64,000 nt of DNA from Marisediminitalea oceani (GCF_003731635.1 NZ_RCUA01000021.1:74583-138582); one strand, 5' to 3'. Counted from the first letter of the stretch, positions 46,327 through 56,955 are shown. Notes: generated from the letters alone by a model not told the origin. Program-made: numbers and translations.

Positions 46327-48849
46327 CTAGCTTTTCAGTAGCGCCTTGATGCCGCCAGGCTCAATGGCGTGCTGACTGGGCGTTTTGTGATTTTCGGCAA
46401 TGCGGTGCTCATCGAAACCAAACCGCAATAGTACCTGGTCTGTAATATCCACTGCGTGCACGCAGGCACTGATACTCCACAAGCGTTCTTCGAGCTCTTT
46501 GGCCCGGTGAATCGCGTAAACCCCAATGTAATTGATTTCCGACTGCAGCATTTCCAGATCGGGCTTACCTGTTACCGTTACTGTAATTGCCATAGCAATA
46601 AACTGGCCTGTGGTCAGCGCATTTTCTATAAACTGCTGGCGCGACTCCTCGGAGCTGAAACGATGCTCGTAGCGGGCGTCGATGGCATCGGCCGGTTCTT
46701 TCTCTGCTGGCCGGAAGGCGACGAACAGCTCACGGGTAACGGGTGAATGTTCGGTTTTTACCTGTTTTATTGATTGCTGTATGAAAGGGGCATCCAACGC
46801 GCGGTCGCGGAAGAATACCTCAAGGTTCATTTTACGCTGTTCGGCAAAATGACCAAACAGGGTTTTCAGGCGAGGATTGGCGGCATCGCCTAAAACCCCT
46901 ACCTGAGGTAAATAGCGCCCGCCCACCTTAGACAACACAAAAGCCAGGGTAGAAGGGGTCTTGGCATTTATACAGCGTAAAGCATGGCCAATGCCCGGGA
47001 TTTCTTCTTCATCAGGATAGGTTTTCAGTGACGATTTATTGCTCTTTATCAGTTCTGCAAAGAAGCGGCGTGCAGGCAGACCATCCTCGCCGGCAACCGA
47101 ACGTAAATGCAACACATTCTTATCACCACTGATGTGAACCACCCGATAATGCAAGTCGCTGACATCAAACTTACTGGTCAGCTCCTGTAACTTGGGCAGG
47201 CTGACCAGCACCCGCATATTCAGGTCGCCGTGATACTCGCCGTCGATTTCTATGCGCAGGCCGTTAATTGAAATATCTTCACTGATGCCATTGATGGTTT
47301 GCCCTCTGGCCAGTACCTGCACGGCTGTACGTAACAGATACCGGGTTTCCATGCGCTGTTCCTGGAACTTATAGCGGAAAGCCTTAATTTCTCCGGGCGG
47401 GCGATTGCGGGCATGACCAAATAATTTCAATGCTTTCAACTGAGCGCGGTCAATTTTAACCTGACTGAACTGTAACTGCTCGCGATCAGAGGTAATATCG
47501 GTTATCTGTACCGCGTAGGCCAGATTTTGTAACCGTGCCATCAGGCGAGGAGCCGGTTTGGCATTCTGGCGTTTTACCTTGGTGCCTACATCATCGGGCA
47601 GTGACAGCGGCGCGTAAGCATCTTTGGGTGAAACTTTTACGATACCGACCTTAAATACCCGCCAGCTTACTTTTCTGGCACCAAAGCCAATAAATAACTC
47701 ACTCAGAGCCGGGTGGCGGGCCAGTTCATCACTGGAAGCGGAATAAAAATAGATTTTGCCGTTCTGAATATGGTTAAAGCAGTAAACATACAGCGCCGGG
47801 GCTTCATGTTTACTCTGAATCAACTGTTTTAGTCGGTCTGCGGTGAGCAGATAACCAAGGCGTAACTCGTCTTCCTCGTCGTTCCAGTAGCTCAGAATAT
47901 GGCGGTTTAAATCATTGGCCATGGCAAACCGAGCTCGCGCCCTGCCTTCCTTTACTTCGATAAACACCGGCAGTGTAGGACTACTGGGCGAGAAGTATTG
48001 CTCGCAGGACTTATTAATAATGGCGTCTATGGTGTTATCCATATTCACCTTGTAACGCCGTTTATTGCCATGAATAAACTTGTCGATGAACTGGTCGAAA
48101 TGGCCGTTAGGGGCGTCCTGCAGACGTTTCATCTGCAGAAACTGGAATTCTTTTTTGCGGGAAATGCTGACTACCTGATATTTGATAGCCATTTTTTTAT
48201 CCAGCGAGTATTCGGTTTCAAGGCCCCGGAAATACACACCGATTTTTTCACCGGGCTTAAAGAGTTGCTCTTTGGAGAGCTTTATTTTCATGCCCTTGGT
48301 GGATATGTCGACGCTGGTTGCCCGCAGGCTGTTGTTGGTTTCGGTGAACACTTCCAGCGCCACGGCGAAGTTCATTCGCTCTTCGTTGCGCTTAGCATAG
48401 CTCAATAGGTTGATGTTAGGCACATCAAACTGCGAGATGCTGTTGTTGGTTTTTTCCGGTATTTCGACGTCTTGTTCATTTCGGGCTTCAGCTTTTTCGC
48501 GAATGACCCGAAAATTGTTTTCCGTGGCCAGCACCGTTTCATAAACACCAAAACAGTATAAGCCGAACATCCGCACCTGTTGTTCGAACACCTCAATGGC
48601 CACGTCGTCCAGGTAATGCTTGATACCATCGTATTCGTATAGCCGACACTCGCCGTCTACCTGGCCGCGCAAATCGATAGCTCGCATGCAGGGCCGCGCC
48701 AGTCGTTTTACTTCCATTTTTATCAAAAAGCGCTTTTCTTTAGGAACATGGGAAGCAACCTGCTGAAGTACCTGATTGAACTCAGGTTCTTTCACCATGG
48801 GTTTAAGCTGTTCTATTATCTGCGCGTACTGCGATAAATCCTGATTCAT
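46327..48849 (-). CDS. Large protein with two PilZ domains (PlzC-like)
   Basis: The 840-residue protein has no membrane segment that I can see and two PilZ domains. The first (about 150-260) has R154-N-E-E-R158 and D181-I-S-T-K-G186; the second (about 495-600) has RMETRYLLR and EDISINGLRI. Both keep the RxxxR and DxSxxG residues that bind c-di-GMP. The N- and C-terminal thirds are unassigned. A Vibrio cholerae PilZ protein, PlzC, lies between serB and radA in the same way (recalled, not searched). It is probably a c-di-GMP effector of motility or surface behaviour. Confidence 0.85.
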   Translation of the reverse strand: MNQDLSQYAQIIEQLKPMVKEPEFNQVLQQVASHVPKEKRFLIKMEVKRLARPCMRAIDLRGQVDGECRLYEYDGIKHYLDDVAIEVFEQQVRMFGLYCFGVYETVLATENNFRVIREKAEARNEQDVEIPEKTNNSISQFDVPNINLLSYAKRNEERMNFAVALEVFTETNNSLRATSVDISTKGMKIKLSKEQLFKPGEKIGVYFRGLETEYSLDKKMAIKYQVVSISRKKEFQFLQMKRLQDAPNGHFDQFIDKFIHGNKRRYKVNMDNTIDAIINKSCEQYFSPSSPTLPVFIEVKEGRARARFAMANDLNRHILSYWNDEEDELRLGYLLTADRLKQLIQSKHEAPALYVYCFNHIQNGKIYFYSASSDELARHPALSELFIGFGARKVSWRVFKVGIVKVSPKDAYAPLSLPDDVGTKVKRQNAKPAPRLMARLQNLAYAVQITDITSDREQLQFSQVKIDRAQLKALKLFGHARNRPPGEIKAFRYKFQEQRMETRYLLRTAVQVLARGQTINGISEDISINGLRIEIDGEYHGDLNMRVLVSLPKLQELTSKFDVSDLHYRVVHISGDKNVLHLRSVAGEDGLPARRFFAELIKSNKSSLKTYPDEEEIPGIGHALRCINAKTPSTLAFVLSKVGGRYLPQVGVLGDAANPRLKTLFGHFAEQRKMNLEVFFRDRALDAPFIQQSIKQVKTEHSPVTRELFVAFRPAEKEPADAIDARYEHRFSSEESRQQFIENALTTGQFIAMAITVTVTGKPDLEMLQSEINYIGVYAIHRAKELEERLWSISACVHAVDITDQVLLRFGFDEHRIAENHKTPSQHAIEPGGIKALLKS

Positions 48850-49027
48850 GCGAGGTTTTGCTGTGTCCCTGACGGCTTTTTAGTATATTAACGACTTATC
48901 GGCAAAATAACTGACTACATTAACGTGGAGGTAATTCTGCTGTTCCCTAAGTGATGAGTTCTGTAAACAGATGCGCATCCTTGTTAACGAAATCATAATA
49001 CTTATATTTGCAGAAACCAATTGATTT

Positions 49028-50398
49028 ATGGCGAAACGAAAAACAGCTTTTGTATGTTCTGATTGCGGGGCGGAATTTCCGCGCTGGCAGGGGCAGTGCA
49101 GCGAGTGCAAAGCATGGAACACGATCTCCGAATTTGTCGTCAGTCCGGCAAAATCCACAGCGAAAGGAAACTTTGCCGGCTACGCGGGTCAGACGCACAG
49201 TCAAATCCAGACCCTGAATGAAATTAACGTAGAGGATTTACCCCGTTTTAGCTCCGGACTGAAAGAGCTCGACCGGGTGCTGGGCGGCGGTATTGTTCCC
49301 GGGTCAGCCATTTTAATAGGTGGTTCACCGGGCGCCGGTAAAAGTACGCTGTTGCTGCAGGTTATGTGTCAGCAAGCCAGTACTAAGTCTGCGCTTTATG
49401 TAACCGGCGAAGAATCGCTTCAACAGGTAGCCATGCGCGCCCGGCGCTTAGGTCTGCCCGATGACAAGCTAATGATGCTGGCTGAAACCAATGTTGAGAT
49501 GATTTGCGATCTGGCGTTAAAGCAAAAACCGCAAATCATGGTTATCGACTCCATTCAGGTGATGCATGTCTCTGATGTTCAGTCGGCACCGGGCAGTGTG
49601 TCGCAGGTGAGGGAAAGTGCGGCCTATCTGACCCGCTTTGCCAAGCAGCATCACATTGCCATGTTTATTGTTGGCCATGTCACCAAAGACGGCAGTCTGG
49701 CGGGGCCCAAGGTCCTTGAGCATTGTATTGACTGCTCGATGATGCTCGAAGGAGAGAGTGACGGCAGGTTCAGGACGCTGCGCAGTCATAAGAACCGTTT
49801 TGGTGCAGTTAATGAACTGGGCGTGTTTGGTATGACAGACAAAGGGGTAAAAGAAGTCGGGAACCCCTCAGCGATATTTCTTAGTCGCAGCGACAGTCAG
49901 GCCCCCGGCTCAGTGGTGATGGTCATCTGGGAAGGCACCCGGCCGCTGCTGGTTGAAATTCAGGCGCTGGTTGATTATTCGCAGCTCAATAATCCACGCC
50001 GCGTGACTGTGGGCCTTGAGCAAAACCGGTTAGCCATGTTGTTGGCGGTAATGCATCGCCACGGCAATGTGCAGATGAACGATCAGGATGTGTTTGTTAA
50101 CGTGGTGGGTGGAGTAAAGGTCAGTGAAACAGCCGCCGATCTGGCGTTACTAGTGGCCATGATATCCAGTTTCCGTAACCGCGCTTTACCCCGGGAACTG
50201 ATAGTCTTCGGTGAGGTAGGACTGGCTGGCGAAATTCGCCCGGTCCCCAATGGCAGTGAACGGTTGAGTGAGGCGGTTAAACACGGCTTTAAGCGGGCTA
50301 TTGTGCCCAAGGCTAATGCGCCGAAAAATAAAATCGCGGGCTTAACTGTAATCCCGGTAACCAAACTGAGTGATGCGCTGGAGGCGCTCGACGCTTAG
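49028..50398 (+). CDS. radA: DNA repair protein RadA
   Basis: The 456-residue product has an N-terminal zinc finger (Cys10, Cys13, Cys24, Cys27), the RecA-like ATPase with GGSPGAGKST near 96-105, the RadA motif KNRFGAVNELGVF near 254, and a Lon-like C-terminal domain. It processes recombination intermediates. The start ATG comes after a weak binding site. The stop codon TAG shares bases with the stop of the converging PilZ gene (50395-50398). Confidence 0.97.
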   Translation: MAKRKTAFVCSDCGAEFPRWQGQCSECKAWNTISEFVVSPAKSTAKGNFAGYAGQTHSQIQTLNEINVEDLPRFSSGLKELDRVLGGGIVPGSAILIGGSPGAGKSTLLLQVMCQQASTKSALYVTGEESLQQVAMRARRLGLPDDKLMMLAETNVEMICDLALKQKPQIMVIDSIQVMHVSDVQSAPGSVSQVRESAAYLTRFAKQHHIAMFIVGHVTKDGSLAGPKVLEHCIDCSMMLEGESDGRFRTLRSHKNRFGAVNELGVFGMTDKGVKEVGNPSAIFLSRSDSQAPGSVVMVIWEGTRPLLVEIQALVDYSQLNNPRRVTVGLEQNRLAMLLAVMHRHGNVQMNDQDVFVNVVGGVKVSETAADLALLVAMISSFRNRALPRELIVFGEVGLAGEIRPVPNGSERLSEAVKHGFKRAIVPKANAPKNKIAGLTVIPVTKLSDALEALDA

Positions 50399-50808
50399 TT
50401 TGAAGGCAGCGAAGCGGTGATCTTGTCGACCAGGGTTTCAAGCTCAGTGGCGTCAAGATCGTCCTGACCGCTGTTCAACAGCAACAAGCGCCGCAGTAAG
50501 CCCAGGTCGTCTACTGAAATATGCGTAATGCGGAGTCCGGCTTCGCTTGACTCGCTGTTGTCCGGCGCTTGCTCCAGGCGGATTATTTCGCCGCTGAGGG
50601 ATATGGGCGGGCTGTCTTCATTCGCTTTAAAGTTTAGCCCGACCTTGTCTGCAGCAGGCAAATTCACCCCTGCTGGCAGCCGGGCTACTCTCAGCCCCTG
50701 CAACGATACATCCACCACTTCTACCTCAATAGCATCACCTTGTCCGGTAATAAGCTGCCCTGACAAATGAATGCCAACCCGTTGAAAATGGCGTTTTTCT
50801 TGTTGCAT
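50395..50808 (-). CDS. Small single PilZ-domain protein
   Basis: From the ATG at 50808 the product has 137 residues. The PilZ residues R6-x-x-x-R10 (EKRHFQR) and D33-V-S-L-Q-G38 are complete, so c-di-GMP binding is likely. The binding site is GAGGAA about 11 bases upstream; an earlier start at 50868 would add 20 residues of low conservation. It is convergent with radA and lies next to ettA, only 900 bases from the large PilZ gene across radA. Its target is not known. Confidence 0.83.
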   Translation of the reverse strand: MQQEKRHFQRVGIHLSGQLITGQGDAIEVEVVDVSLQGLRVARLPAGVNLPAADKVGLNFKANEDSPPISLSGEIIRLEQAPDNSESSEAGLRITHISVDDLGLLRRLLLLNSGQDDLDATELETLVDKITASLPSN

Positions 50809-50887
50809 GGGAGAACTGATTCCTCTAAAGACAAACTGGCTACGCACCCTTGTTTTAGTGTAGTGCATAGCCGGAGGTTTGGCCGGT

Positions 50888-52555
50888 TTACTTACTGATT
50901 CGCTTGTATTTCAACCGGTGTGGTTCAACCACATCCTGACCAAAGTTAGCTTTTAACCAGCTTTCATAGTCGTTGTAGTTACCTTCATAGAAGTTAATTT
51001 TGCCTTCGTCCCGGTAATCAAGAATATGCGTAGCAACACGGTCAAGGAACCAACGATCGTGCGAGATAACCATGGCGCAGCCCGGGAACTCAAGCAGAGC
51101 GTTTTCCAGTGCACGCAGGGTTTCTACGTCCAAATCGTTGGTCGGTTCATCGAGCAGCAGTACGTTGCCGCCAGCTTTTAACAGCTTGGCGAGATGCACC
51201 CGGTTACGTTCACCGCCGGATAAATCTTTGATGAATTTTTGCTGGTCGGTACCTTTGAAGTTAAAGCGGCTGCAATAAGCGCGGCTGTTCAGTTCAAAGT
51301 TGCCAATGCGCACGATGTCCTGACCGTCAGATAACTCCTGCCACACAGTGTTGTTGCCATCCATGTGGTCACGGAACTGCTCAACACTGGCAATTTTTAC
51401 TGTATCACCAATGGTAATTGAGCCTGAGTCGGGTTGTTCCTTGTCGGTAAGCATTCTGAACAGCGTTGATTTACCAGCGCCGTTAGGGCCGATAATGCCA
51501 ACGATAGCACCCTTAGGTACGGTAAACGTCATGTCGTCGATAAGTACGCGATCACCGTAAGACTTTTTCAGGTGCTCAACTTCGATAACCTTGTCACCTA
51601 AGCGTTCACCCGGCGGAATGAACAACTCGTTGGTTTCGTTACGTTTCTGGTAATCACCGCTTGATAGTTCTTCAAACCGTGACATACGCGCCTTGCTCTT
51701 TGCCTGACGACCTTTGGGGTTTGTGCGTACCCACTCAAGTTCCTGTTTGATAGACTTCTGACGCGCGTTTTCAGTACGCTCTTCCTGCTCCAGACGGGCC
51801 TCTTTTTGCTCCAGCCAACTGGAGTAGTTACCTTCCCATGGAATACCGTGACCACGGTCGAGTTCCAGGATCCAGCCTGCTACATTGTCAAGGAAATAGC
51901 GATCGTGGGTAATGGCCACTACGGTGCCTTCATAGTCGTGCAGGAAGCGTTCTAACCAGGCCACGGATTCGGCATCCAGGTGGTTAGTCGGTTCATCGAG
52001 CAGCAGCATGTCGGGCTTTTCCAGCAGCAGTCGACACAGTGCTACACGGCGGCGCTCACCACCAGACAGCTTGCTGACGTCGGCATCCCACGGCGGCAGA
52101 CGCAGTGCATCGGCGGCGCGTTCCAGCGCGTTTTCAAGATTATGCCCGTCTTTGGTCTGAATAATGGCTTCCAGCTCGCCTTGTTCTTTAGCGAGGGCAT
52201 CAAAGTCGGCATCTGGATCGGCATAAGCGGCATACACCTCGTCGAGGCGTTTCAGCGCATGGGCAACATCTGCCACGGCTTCTTCGATATTGCCGCGCAC
52301 ATCTTTGGTTTCGTCCAGTTGGGGTTCCTGGGGCAGGTAACCAATATTGATGCCGGGCTGGGCACGGGCTTCACCTTCAATCTCGGTATCAACACCGGCC
52401 ATAATGCGCAGCAGCGTGGATTTACCGGCGCCGTTTAAGCCCAGTACGCCAATTTTTGCGCCGGGGAAAAAACTCAGTGAAATGTCTTTTAGAATCTGAC
52501 GATTGGGTGGCACAATCTTGCCCACCCGGTGCATGGTATATACGTATTGTGACAT
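50888..52555 (-). CDS. ettA: Energy-dependent translational throttle protein EttA
   Basis: At 555 residues it equals E. coli EttA. It is a twin ABC-F ATPase: Walker A motifs GLNGAGKST (about 39-47) and GPNGAGKST (near 358), signatures LSGGERRRV and LSGGERNRV, and the arm between the first motifs. It binds the ribosomal E site and controls the first peptide bond according to energy charge. The gene is a single unit on the minus strand. It lies near radA as in E. coli. Confidence 0.97.
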   Translation of the reverse strand: MSQYVYTMHRVGKIVPPNRQILKDISLSFFPGAKIGVLGLNGAGKSTLLRIMAGVDTEIEGEARAQPGINIGYLPQEPQLDETKDVRGNIEEAVADVAHALKRLDEVYAAYADPDADFDALAKEQGELEAIIQTKDGHNLENALERAADALRLPPWDADVSKLSGGERRRVALCRLLLEKPDMLLLDEPTNHLDAESVAWLERFLHDYEGTVVAITHDRYFLDNVAGWILELDRGHGIPWEGNYSSWLEQKEARLEQEERTENARQKSIKQELEWVRTNPKGRQAKSKARMSRFEELSSGDYQKRNETNELFIPPGERLGDKVIEVEHLKKSYGDRVLIDDMTFTVPKGAIVGIIGPNGAGKSTLFRMLTDKEQPDSGSITIGDTVKIASVEQFRDHMDGNNTVWQELSDGQDIVRIGNFELNSRAYCSRFNFKGTDQQKFIKDLSGGERNRVHLAKLLKAGGNVLLLDEPTNDLDVETLRALENALLEFPGCAMVISHDRWFLDRVATHILDYRDEGKINFYEGNYNDYESWLKANFGQDVVEPHRLKYKRISK

Positions 52556-52786
52556 GCTTGGTCCTGGCTTTTTAGAAAGTCGCTATTGTAATCAAAGACG
52601 CAGCCACTTGGTAGGCGTCTGCGGCTTATAGGTTAGTACAAAGTGGTATTTTTTAAATCACGTGTGAGCCAACCGGTGTTTTTTTTTGTAAACTACCTCA
52701 ATCGGAAACAGGTTTAATGTCCGGCAGGCTTGATTGCCGCTATTCATCGACTGTCGGGTATGCCTAGAATTAACTAAGGAATTTTC

Positions 52787-53812
52787 ATGCCAGCACAACC
52801 TCAAACGCTGTCTTTGGCTCAACTTGCTGAGCAGGTTGGTGGCGATGTCCATGGCGACGGCTCAGTTATGCTCTGTGGCGTCAGCACTCTGAGCAGTGCA
52901 ACATCTTCCCAAATTTCATTTTTAACTAACGGCAAGTATCGTTCTCAACTGCAGTCGACTGAGGCTGGTGCCGTTATTTTGCATCCCAACGAAGCGGAGA
53001 ACTGTCCGCTGCCCGGCTTATTGCATAACAATCCCCATGCCGCCTTTGCGCGCATTGCGCAAATCTTTGACACCACACCTGGTGTGGCGGTAGGCCAGCA
53101 TAAAACAGCCGTGGTGGCCGACTCGGCCAAACTGGGCGACAACGTAGCCCTTGGCCCTTATTGTGTTATCGAAGATGACGTAGTGCTGGGCGATAATGTG
53201 GTGATTGGCGCACACACGGTGATTAGCCGTGGCTCGCACATTGGCAACGGTTCGGTCATTCATCCTAATGTTACCGTGTACCATGGTGCTCGTATCGGTC
53301 AGCGGGTACGTATTCACAGCCAGACAGTGATTGGCGCTGACGGCTTTGGCTATGCCAACGATGCCGGGACCTGGTTACCTATTCCGCAAACCGGCTCGGT
53401 CGTCATCGGCGATGACAGTCAGATTGGTGCCTCCAGTACTATCGACCGCGGAGCCCTGGACGATACCATTATCGGTAAGAATGTAATCATCGATAATCAG
53501 GTACAAATCGGTCATAACTGTATTATTGGTGATCACAGCTGTATTTGTGGTGCGACCGGCATCGCCGGCAGTGCGACCATTGGCAAGTACGTAATTATTG
53601 CGGGTGGTTGCGGCATAGGTGGTCACCTGACAATTTGCGACAAGGTGCAAATCACCGGTTACACCATGGTTATCAGCGACATCAAAGAGCCAGGTGTTTA
53701 TTCATCTGGTCAACCGGCGATGACCAATCGCGAATGGCGCAAAAATGCGGTGCGTAACCGCCAGTTAGAGCAACTTTTTGACCGTGTGAAACAGCTGGAA
53801 AAGAACGGCTGA
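52787..53812 (+). CDS. lpxD: UDP-3-O-acylglucosamine N-acyltransferase, isolated copy
   Basis: The 341-residue product matches LpxD in length. It has the N-terminal uridine-binding domain, hexapeptide repeats forming a left-handed beta-helix, the catalytic region IDNQVQIGHN (histidine of the family) and the end EPGVYSSGQPAMTN. LpxD adds the second acyl chain to lipid A precursors. Normally it stands in the bamA-skp-lpxD-fabZ-lpxA-lpxB cluster; here it stands alone between ettA and glyA. Whether the genome has another copy cannot be seen. Confidence 0.93.
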   Translation: MPAQPQTLSLAQLAEQVGGDVHGDGSVMLCGVSTLSSATSSQISFLTNGKYRSQLQSTEAGAVILHPNEAENCPLPGLLHNNPHAAFARIAQIFDTTPGVAVGQHKTAVVADSAKLGDNVALGPYCVIEDDVVLGDNVVIGAHTVISRGSHIGNGSVIHPNVTVYHGARIGQRVRIHSQTVIGADGFGYANDAGTWLPIPQTGSVVIGDDSQIGASSTIDRGALDDTIIGKNVIIDNQVQIGHNCIIGDHSCICGATGIAGSATIGKYVIIAGGCGIGGHLTICDKVQITGYTMVISDIKEPGVYSSGQPAMTNREWRKNAVRNRQLEQLFDRVKQLEKNG

Positions 53813-54033
53813 CGCTTACAATAAAATGGCCTGTCATACTTTCTTTGCATGGCAGGCAAGGGCGTCTGAGCAAGCCGAGCCCGCATAGTGTAACCCGCCG
53901 TTGACAGCCACTTTGTGCTATTACTGTTCGGATTTGTCATAAATCAGCCACAAAGCAGTATACATAGCACGTAAAATGACTAGAATATGCGTCTCTGATT
54001 TTACGCGACCCCAAAACGCAGTAAGGAGCCTTC

Positions 54034-55290
54034 ATGTTACCGCGCCAAATGAACATTGCCGATTTTGATCCGGAATTAGCCGCAGCGATTGATAAAGAGA
54101 ATCAACGCCAGGAACACCACATTGAGCTAATTGCCTCTGAAAACTATTGCAGCCCTCGAGTAATGGAGGCCCAGGGGTCGCAGTTAACCAATAAATACGC
54201 TGAAGGTTATCCTGGTAAGCGTTACTACGGTGGCTGTGAGCACGTAGATATCGTTGAAGACTTAGCCATTGAGCGTGCCAAGCAGCTGTTTGGTGCCGAA
54301 TACGCTAACGTTCAGCCACACTCTGGCTCGCAGGCAAACTCTGCCGTGTTTATGGCGTTGCTTAACGCCGGTGATACCGTACTGGGTATGAGCCTGTCTG
54401 AAGGCGGTCACTTAACCCACGGCGCCAGCGTTAACTTCTCTGGTAAAACCTACAATGCAGTGCAGTACGGTTTAAACGAAGAAACCGGCGAAATTGACTA
54501 CGACCAGGTTGAAGCGCTGGCTGAAGAGCATAAGCCAAAAATGATCATTGGTGGTTTTTCTGCTTACTCTGGCATTGTTGACTGGCAACGTTTCCGCGCT
54601 ATTGCCGATAAAGTAGGTGCCTTCCTGCTGGTGGACATGGCTCACGTAGCGGGTCTGGTTGCTGCCGGGGTATATCCTAACCCACTACCACATGCACACG
54701 TAGTGACTACCACAACGCATAAAACCTTAGCGGGTCCGCGCGGTGGTCTGATCCTGTCTGCCTGTGGTGATGAAACCATTTACAAAAAGCTTAACAGCTC
54801 AGTATTCCCGGGTAACCAGGGCGGCCCGCTGTGCCACGTTATTGCTGCAAAAGCCGTTGCGTTTAAAGAAGCACTGCAGCCAGACTTTAAAGCTTATCAA
54901 CAGCAGGTTGTTACCAATGCTAAAGCGATGGTAAGCGTGATGCAGGAACGCGGTTATAAAATCGTTTCTAACGGTACCGACAACCACCTGTTCCTGTTAG
55001 ACCTGATTGATAAAGATATTACCGGTAAAGATGCCGATGCAGCCCTTGGCCGTGCTAACATTACCGTTAACAAGAACTCGGTACCGAATGATCCACGTTC
55101 ACCGTTTGTGACCAGTGGTCTGCGTATCGGTACACCAGCGATTACCCGTCGTGGTTTTGGCGAAAACGAAGCCAAACAGGTAGCCAGCTGGATTTGTGAC
55201 GTTCTGGATAATATGGGCGACGAGAGCGTGGTTGAACGCGTTCAGCAAGAAGTGGTTGAGCTGTGCTCACGCTTCCCGGTATACGCCTAA
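54034..55290 (+). CDS. glyA: Serine hydroxymethyltransferase
   Basis: The 418-residue product matches E. coli GlyA (417). The PLP lysine is Lys230 in [12 protein letters not shown]. It makes glycine and methylene-tetrahydrofolate from serine. The binding site is AAGGAG before the ATG; there is a 221-base leader after lpxD without clear motifs except a hairpin near 53830-53860. It is followed by nrdR and the riboflavin genes. Confidence 0.98.
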   Translation: MLPRQMNIADFDPELAAAIDKENQRQEHHIELIASENYCSPRVMEAQGSQLTNKYAEGYPGKRYYGGCEHVDIVEDLAIERAKQLFGAEYANVQPHSGSQANSAVFMALLNAGDTVLGMSLSEGGHLTHGASVNFSGKTYNAVQYGLNEETGEIDYDQVEALAEEHKPKMIIGGFSAYSGIVDWQRFRAIADKVGAFLLVDMAHVAGLVAAGVYPNPLPHAHVVTTTTHKTLAGPRGGLILSACGDETIYKKLNSSVFPGNQGGPLCHVIAAKAVAFKEALQPDFKAYQQQVVTNAKAMVSVMQERGYKIVSNGTDNHLFLLDLIDKDITGKDADAALGRANITVNKNSVPNDPRSPFVTSGLRIGTPAITRRGFGENEAKQVASWICDVLDNMGDESVVERVQQEVVELCSRFPVYA

Positions 55291-55348
55291 TCCAGGGAAT
55301 AACGGCTCAGTAGTTACTGGCTGAGCCGGTTACTAAGCAGGAGCGTTT

Positions 55349-55798
55349 ATGCATTGTCCCTTTTGTTCTGCCGAAGAAACCAAGGTTATTGATTCCAGGT
55401 TAGTCGCTGAAGGACATCAGGTGCGCCGGCGCCGGGAATGCGCTGAATGTCATGAACGCTTTACCACTTTTGAGAGCGCCGAGCTGGTTATGCCGCGAGT
55501 AATAAAACGCGACGGCACCCGGGAGCCTTTCAATGAAGACAAGCTGCGCGCAGGGCTGCAACGGGCATTGGAAAAACGCCCGGTAAGCACTGAAAAAATC
55601 GAGCAGTGTGTGCTGCAACTCAAATCAACATTGCGGGCAACCGGCGAGCGGGAAGTCGAAAGCGAATTGTTGGGCAATCTCATTATGAATGCCTTAAAGG
55701 AGCTGGACAAAGTGGCTTACGTTCGTTTTGCCTCGGTGTATCGTTCTTTTGAAGATATTAAAGAGTTTGGTGAAGAGATAGCCAGACTGGGGGATTAA
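55349..55798 (+). CDS. nrdR: Transcriptional repressor NrdR
   Basis: The 149-residue product has the zinc ribbon cysteines at 3, 6, 31 and 34 and an ATP-cone domain from about residue 49 ([19 protein letters not shown]). It senses ATP/dATP and represses ribonucleotide reductase genes. It stands before ribD, as in E. coli and many other bacteria. Spacing to ribD is five bases, so they are one transcript. No NrdR box was found near its own start. Confidence 0.97.
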   Translation: MHCPFCSAEETKVIDSRLVAEGHQVRRRRECAECHERFTTFESAELVMPRVIKRDGTREPFNEDKLRAGLQRALEKRPVSTEKIEQCVLQLKSTLRATGEREVESELLGNLIMNALKELDKVAYVRFASVYRSFEDIKEFGEEIARLGD

Positions 55799-55803
55799 AT
55801 CCC

Positions 55804-56934
55804 ATGCAACGCCTCAATCCCAGCCCCGCCATCGATGAATACTGGATGGCAAAAGCCATTCAACTGGCAGCAAAAGGGCGCTTTACCACCTCTCCCAATC
55901 CCCGTGTTGGCTGCGTTATCGTTAAAGATGAAATCTGCATTGGCCAGGGTTATCACATTCAGGCCGGTACGCCTCATGCCGAAGTGCATGCGCTGGTTGC
56001 CGCAGGTGACAATGCCCGTGACGCTACTGCCTATGTCACCCTTGAACCTTGTAGTCATACTGGTCGAACCCCGCCGTGCGCTGATGCGCTGATAAAAGCC
56101 GGGGTTGCAAGGGTGGTAGTGGGGATGACCGATCCTAACCCGCAGGTAAGCGGCAGTGGCATTGAGCGAATCAAAGCTGCCGGTATTGAAGTGACTCAGG
56201 ATGTTTGTACTGAGCAGGCCAGGGCACTCAATCCGGGTTTTATTAAGCGGATGCAACAGGGCTTGCCCTGGGTAAGAGTTAAATTAGGTGTCAGCCTGGA
56301 TGGTAAAATAGCGCTGGCTAACGGCGCGAGCAAGTGGATCACCGGGCCGGCGTCGCGACGAGATGTACAGCGACTGCGGGCGCAAAGCTGCGCGATTATT
56401 ACCGGCAGTGGTACGGTGATTGCCGATAACCCGAGTATGCTGGTGCGGCCGGAGCAGGCCGAGTTCGACAATTATCCGGTTTCCGCGGTACGTCAACCGC
56501 TGCGGGTGGTGATTGATTCGCAGGAAAGGCTTACGCCAAACTGGCTGATGTTTAACGATGGCCATCCGGTGCTGCTGGTGAACCAGCATTTTCGGGGGGG
56601 CTTTAGTCAGGACGTTGAGCAATGTCAGTTACCGTTATCCGCAGCAGGAAAAATTGATTTACATCTGCTGCTCGCTGAGCTGGCTGAGCGCGGCATTAAC
56701 GAAGTGCTGGTGGAATCCGGTGCTGGCCTGGCCGGGGCCTTTATGGCCAACGGGCTGGTGGATGAGCTGATCGTTTATCAGGCGCCGAAGCTGCTTGGCG
56801 ACAAAGGCGTATCGATGCTCAATCTGCCGGATTATGCCCGGGTAAGTGAGGCGCCGGACTTGAAATTGACCGATATCAGACATATAGCAGAAGACATCCG
56901 GTTGACCTATCAATTAGCCGTCGACAAGTCATAA
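55804..56934 (+). CDS. ribD: Bifunctional riboflavin deaminase/reductase RibD
   Basis: The 376-residue product has the deaminase domain first (H58-A-E60, then PC with Cys83 and Cys92 that bind zinc) and the reductase domain second (WVRVKLGVSLDGKIAL near 156, then INEVLVESGAGLAGAF near 296). It carries out the second and third steps from GTP toward riboflavin. It lies in one unit with nrdR, ribE, ribBA and ribH. Confidence 0.97.
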   Translation: MQRLNPSPAIDEYWMAKAIQLAAKGRFTTSPNPRVGCVIVKDEICIGQGYHIQAGTPHAEVHALVAAGDNARDATAYVTLEPCSHTGRTPPCADALIKAGVARVVVGMTDPNPQVSGSGIERIKAAGIEVTQDVCTEQARALNPGFIKRMQQGLPWVRVKLGVSLDGKIALANGASKWITGPASRRDVQRLRAQSCAIITGSGTVIADNPSMLVRPEQAEFDNYPVSAVRQPLRVVIDSQERLTPNWLMFNDGHPVLLVNQHFRGGFSQDVEQCQLPLSAAGKIDLHLLLAELAERGINEVLVESGAGLAGAFMANGLVDELIVYQAPKLLGDKGVSMLNLPDYARVSEAPDLKLTDIRHIAEDIRLTYQLAVDKS

Positions 56935-56955
56935 TAAAGTACACGAGAAGACATT

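Noticed and set aside
53828-53860. A terminator for lpxD
   Set aside because: GCCTGTCAT and ATGGCAGGC can pair, but the T-run is on the other side (minus strand), so it does not fit termination of lpxD.
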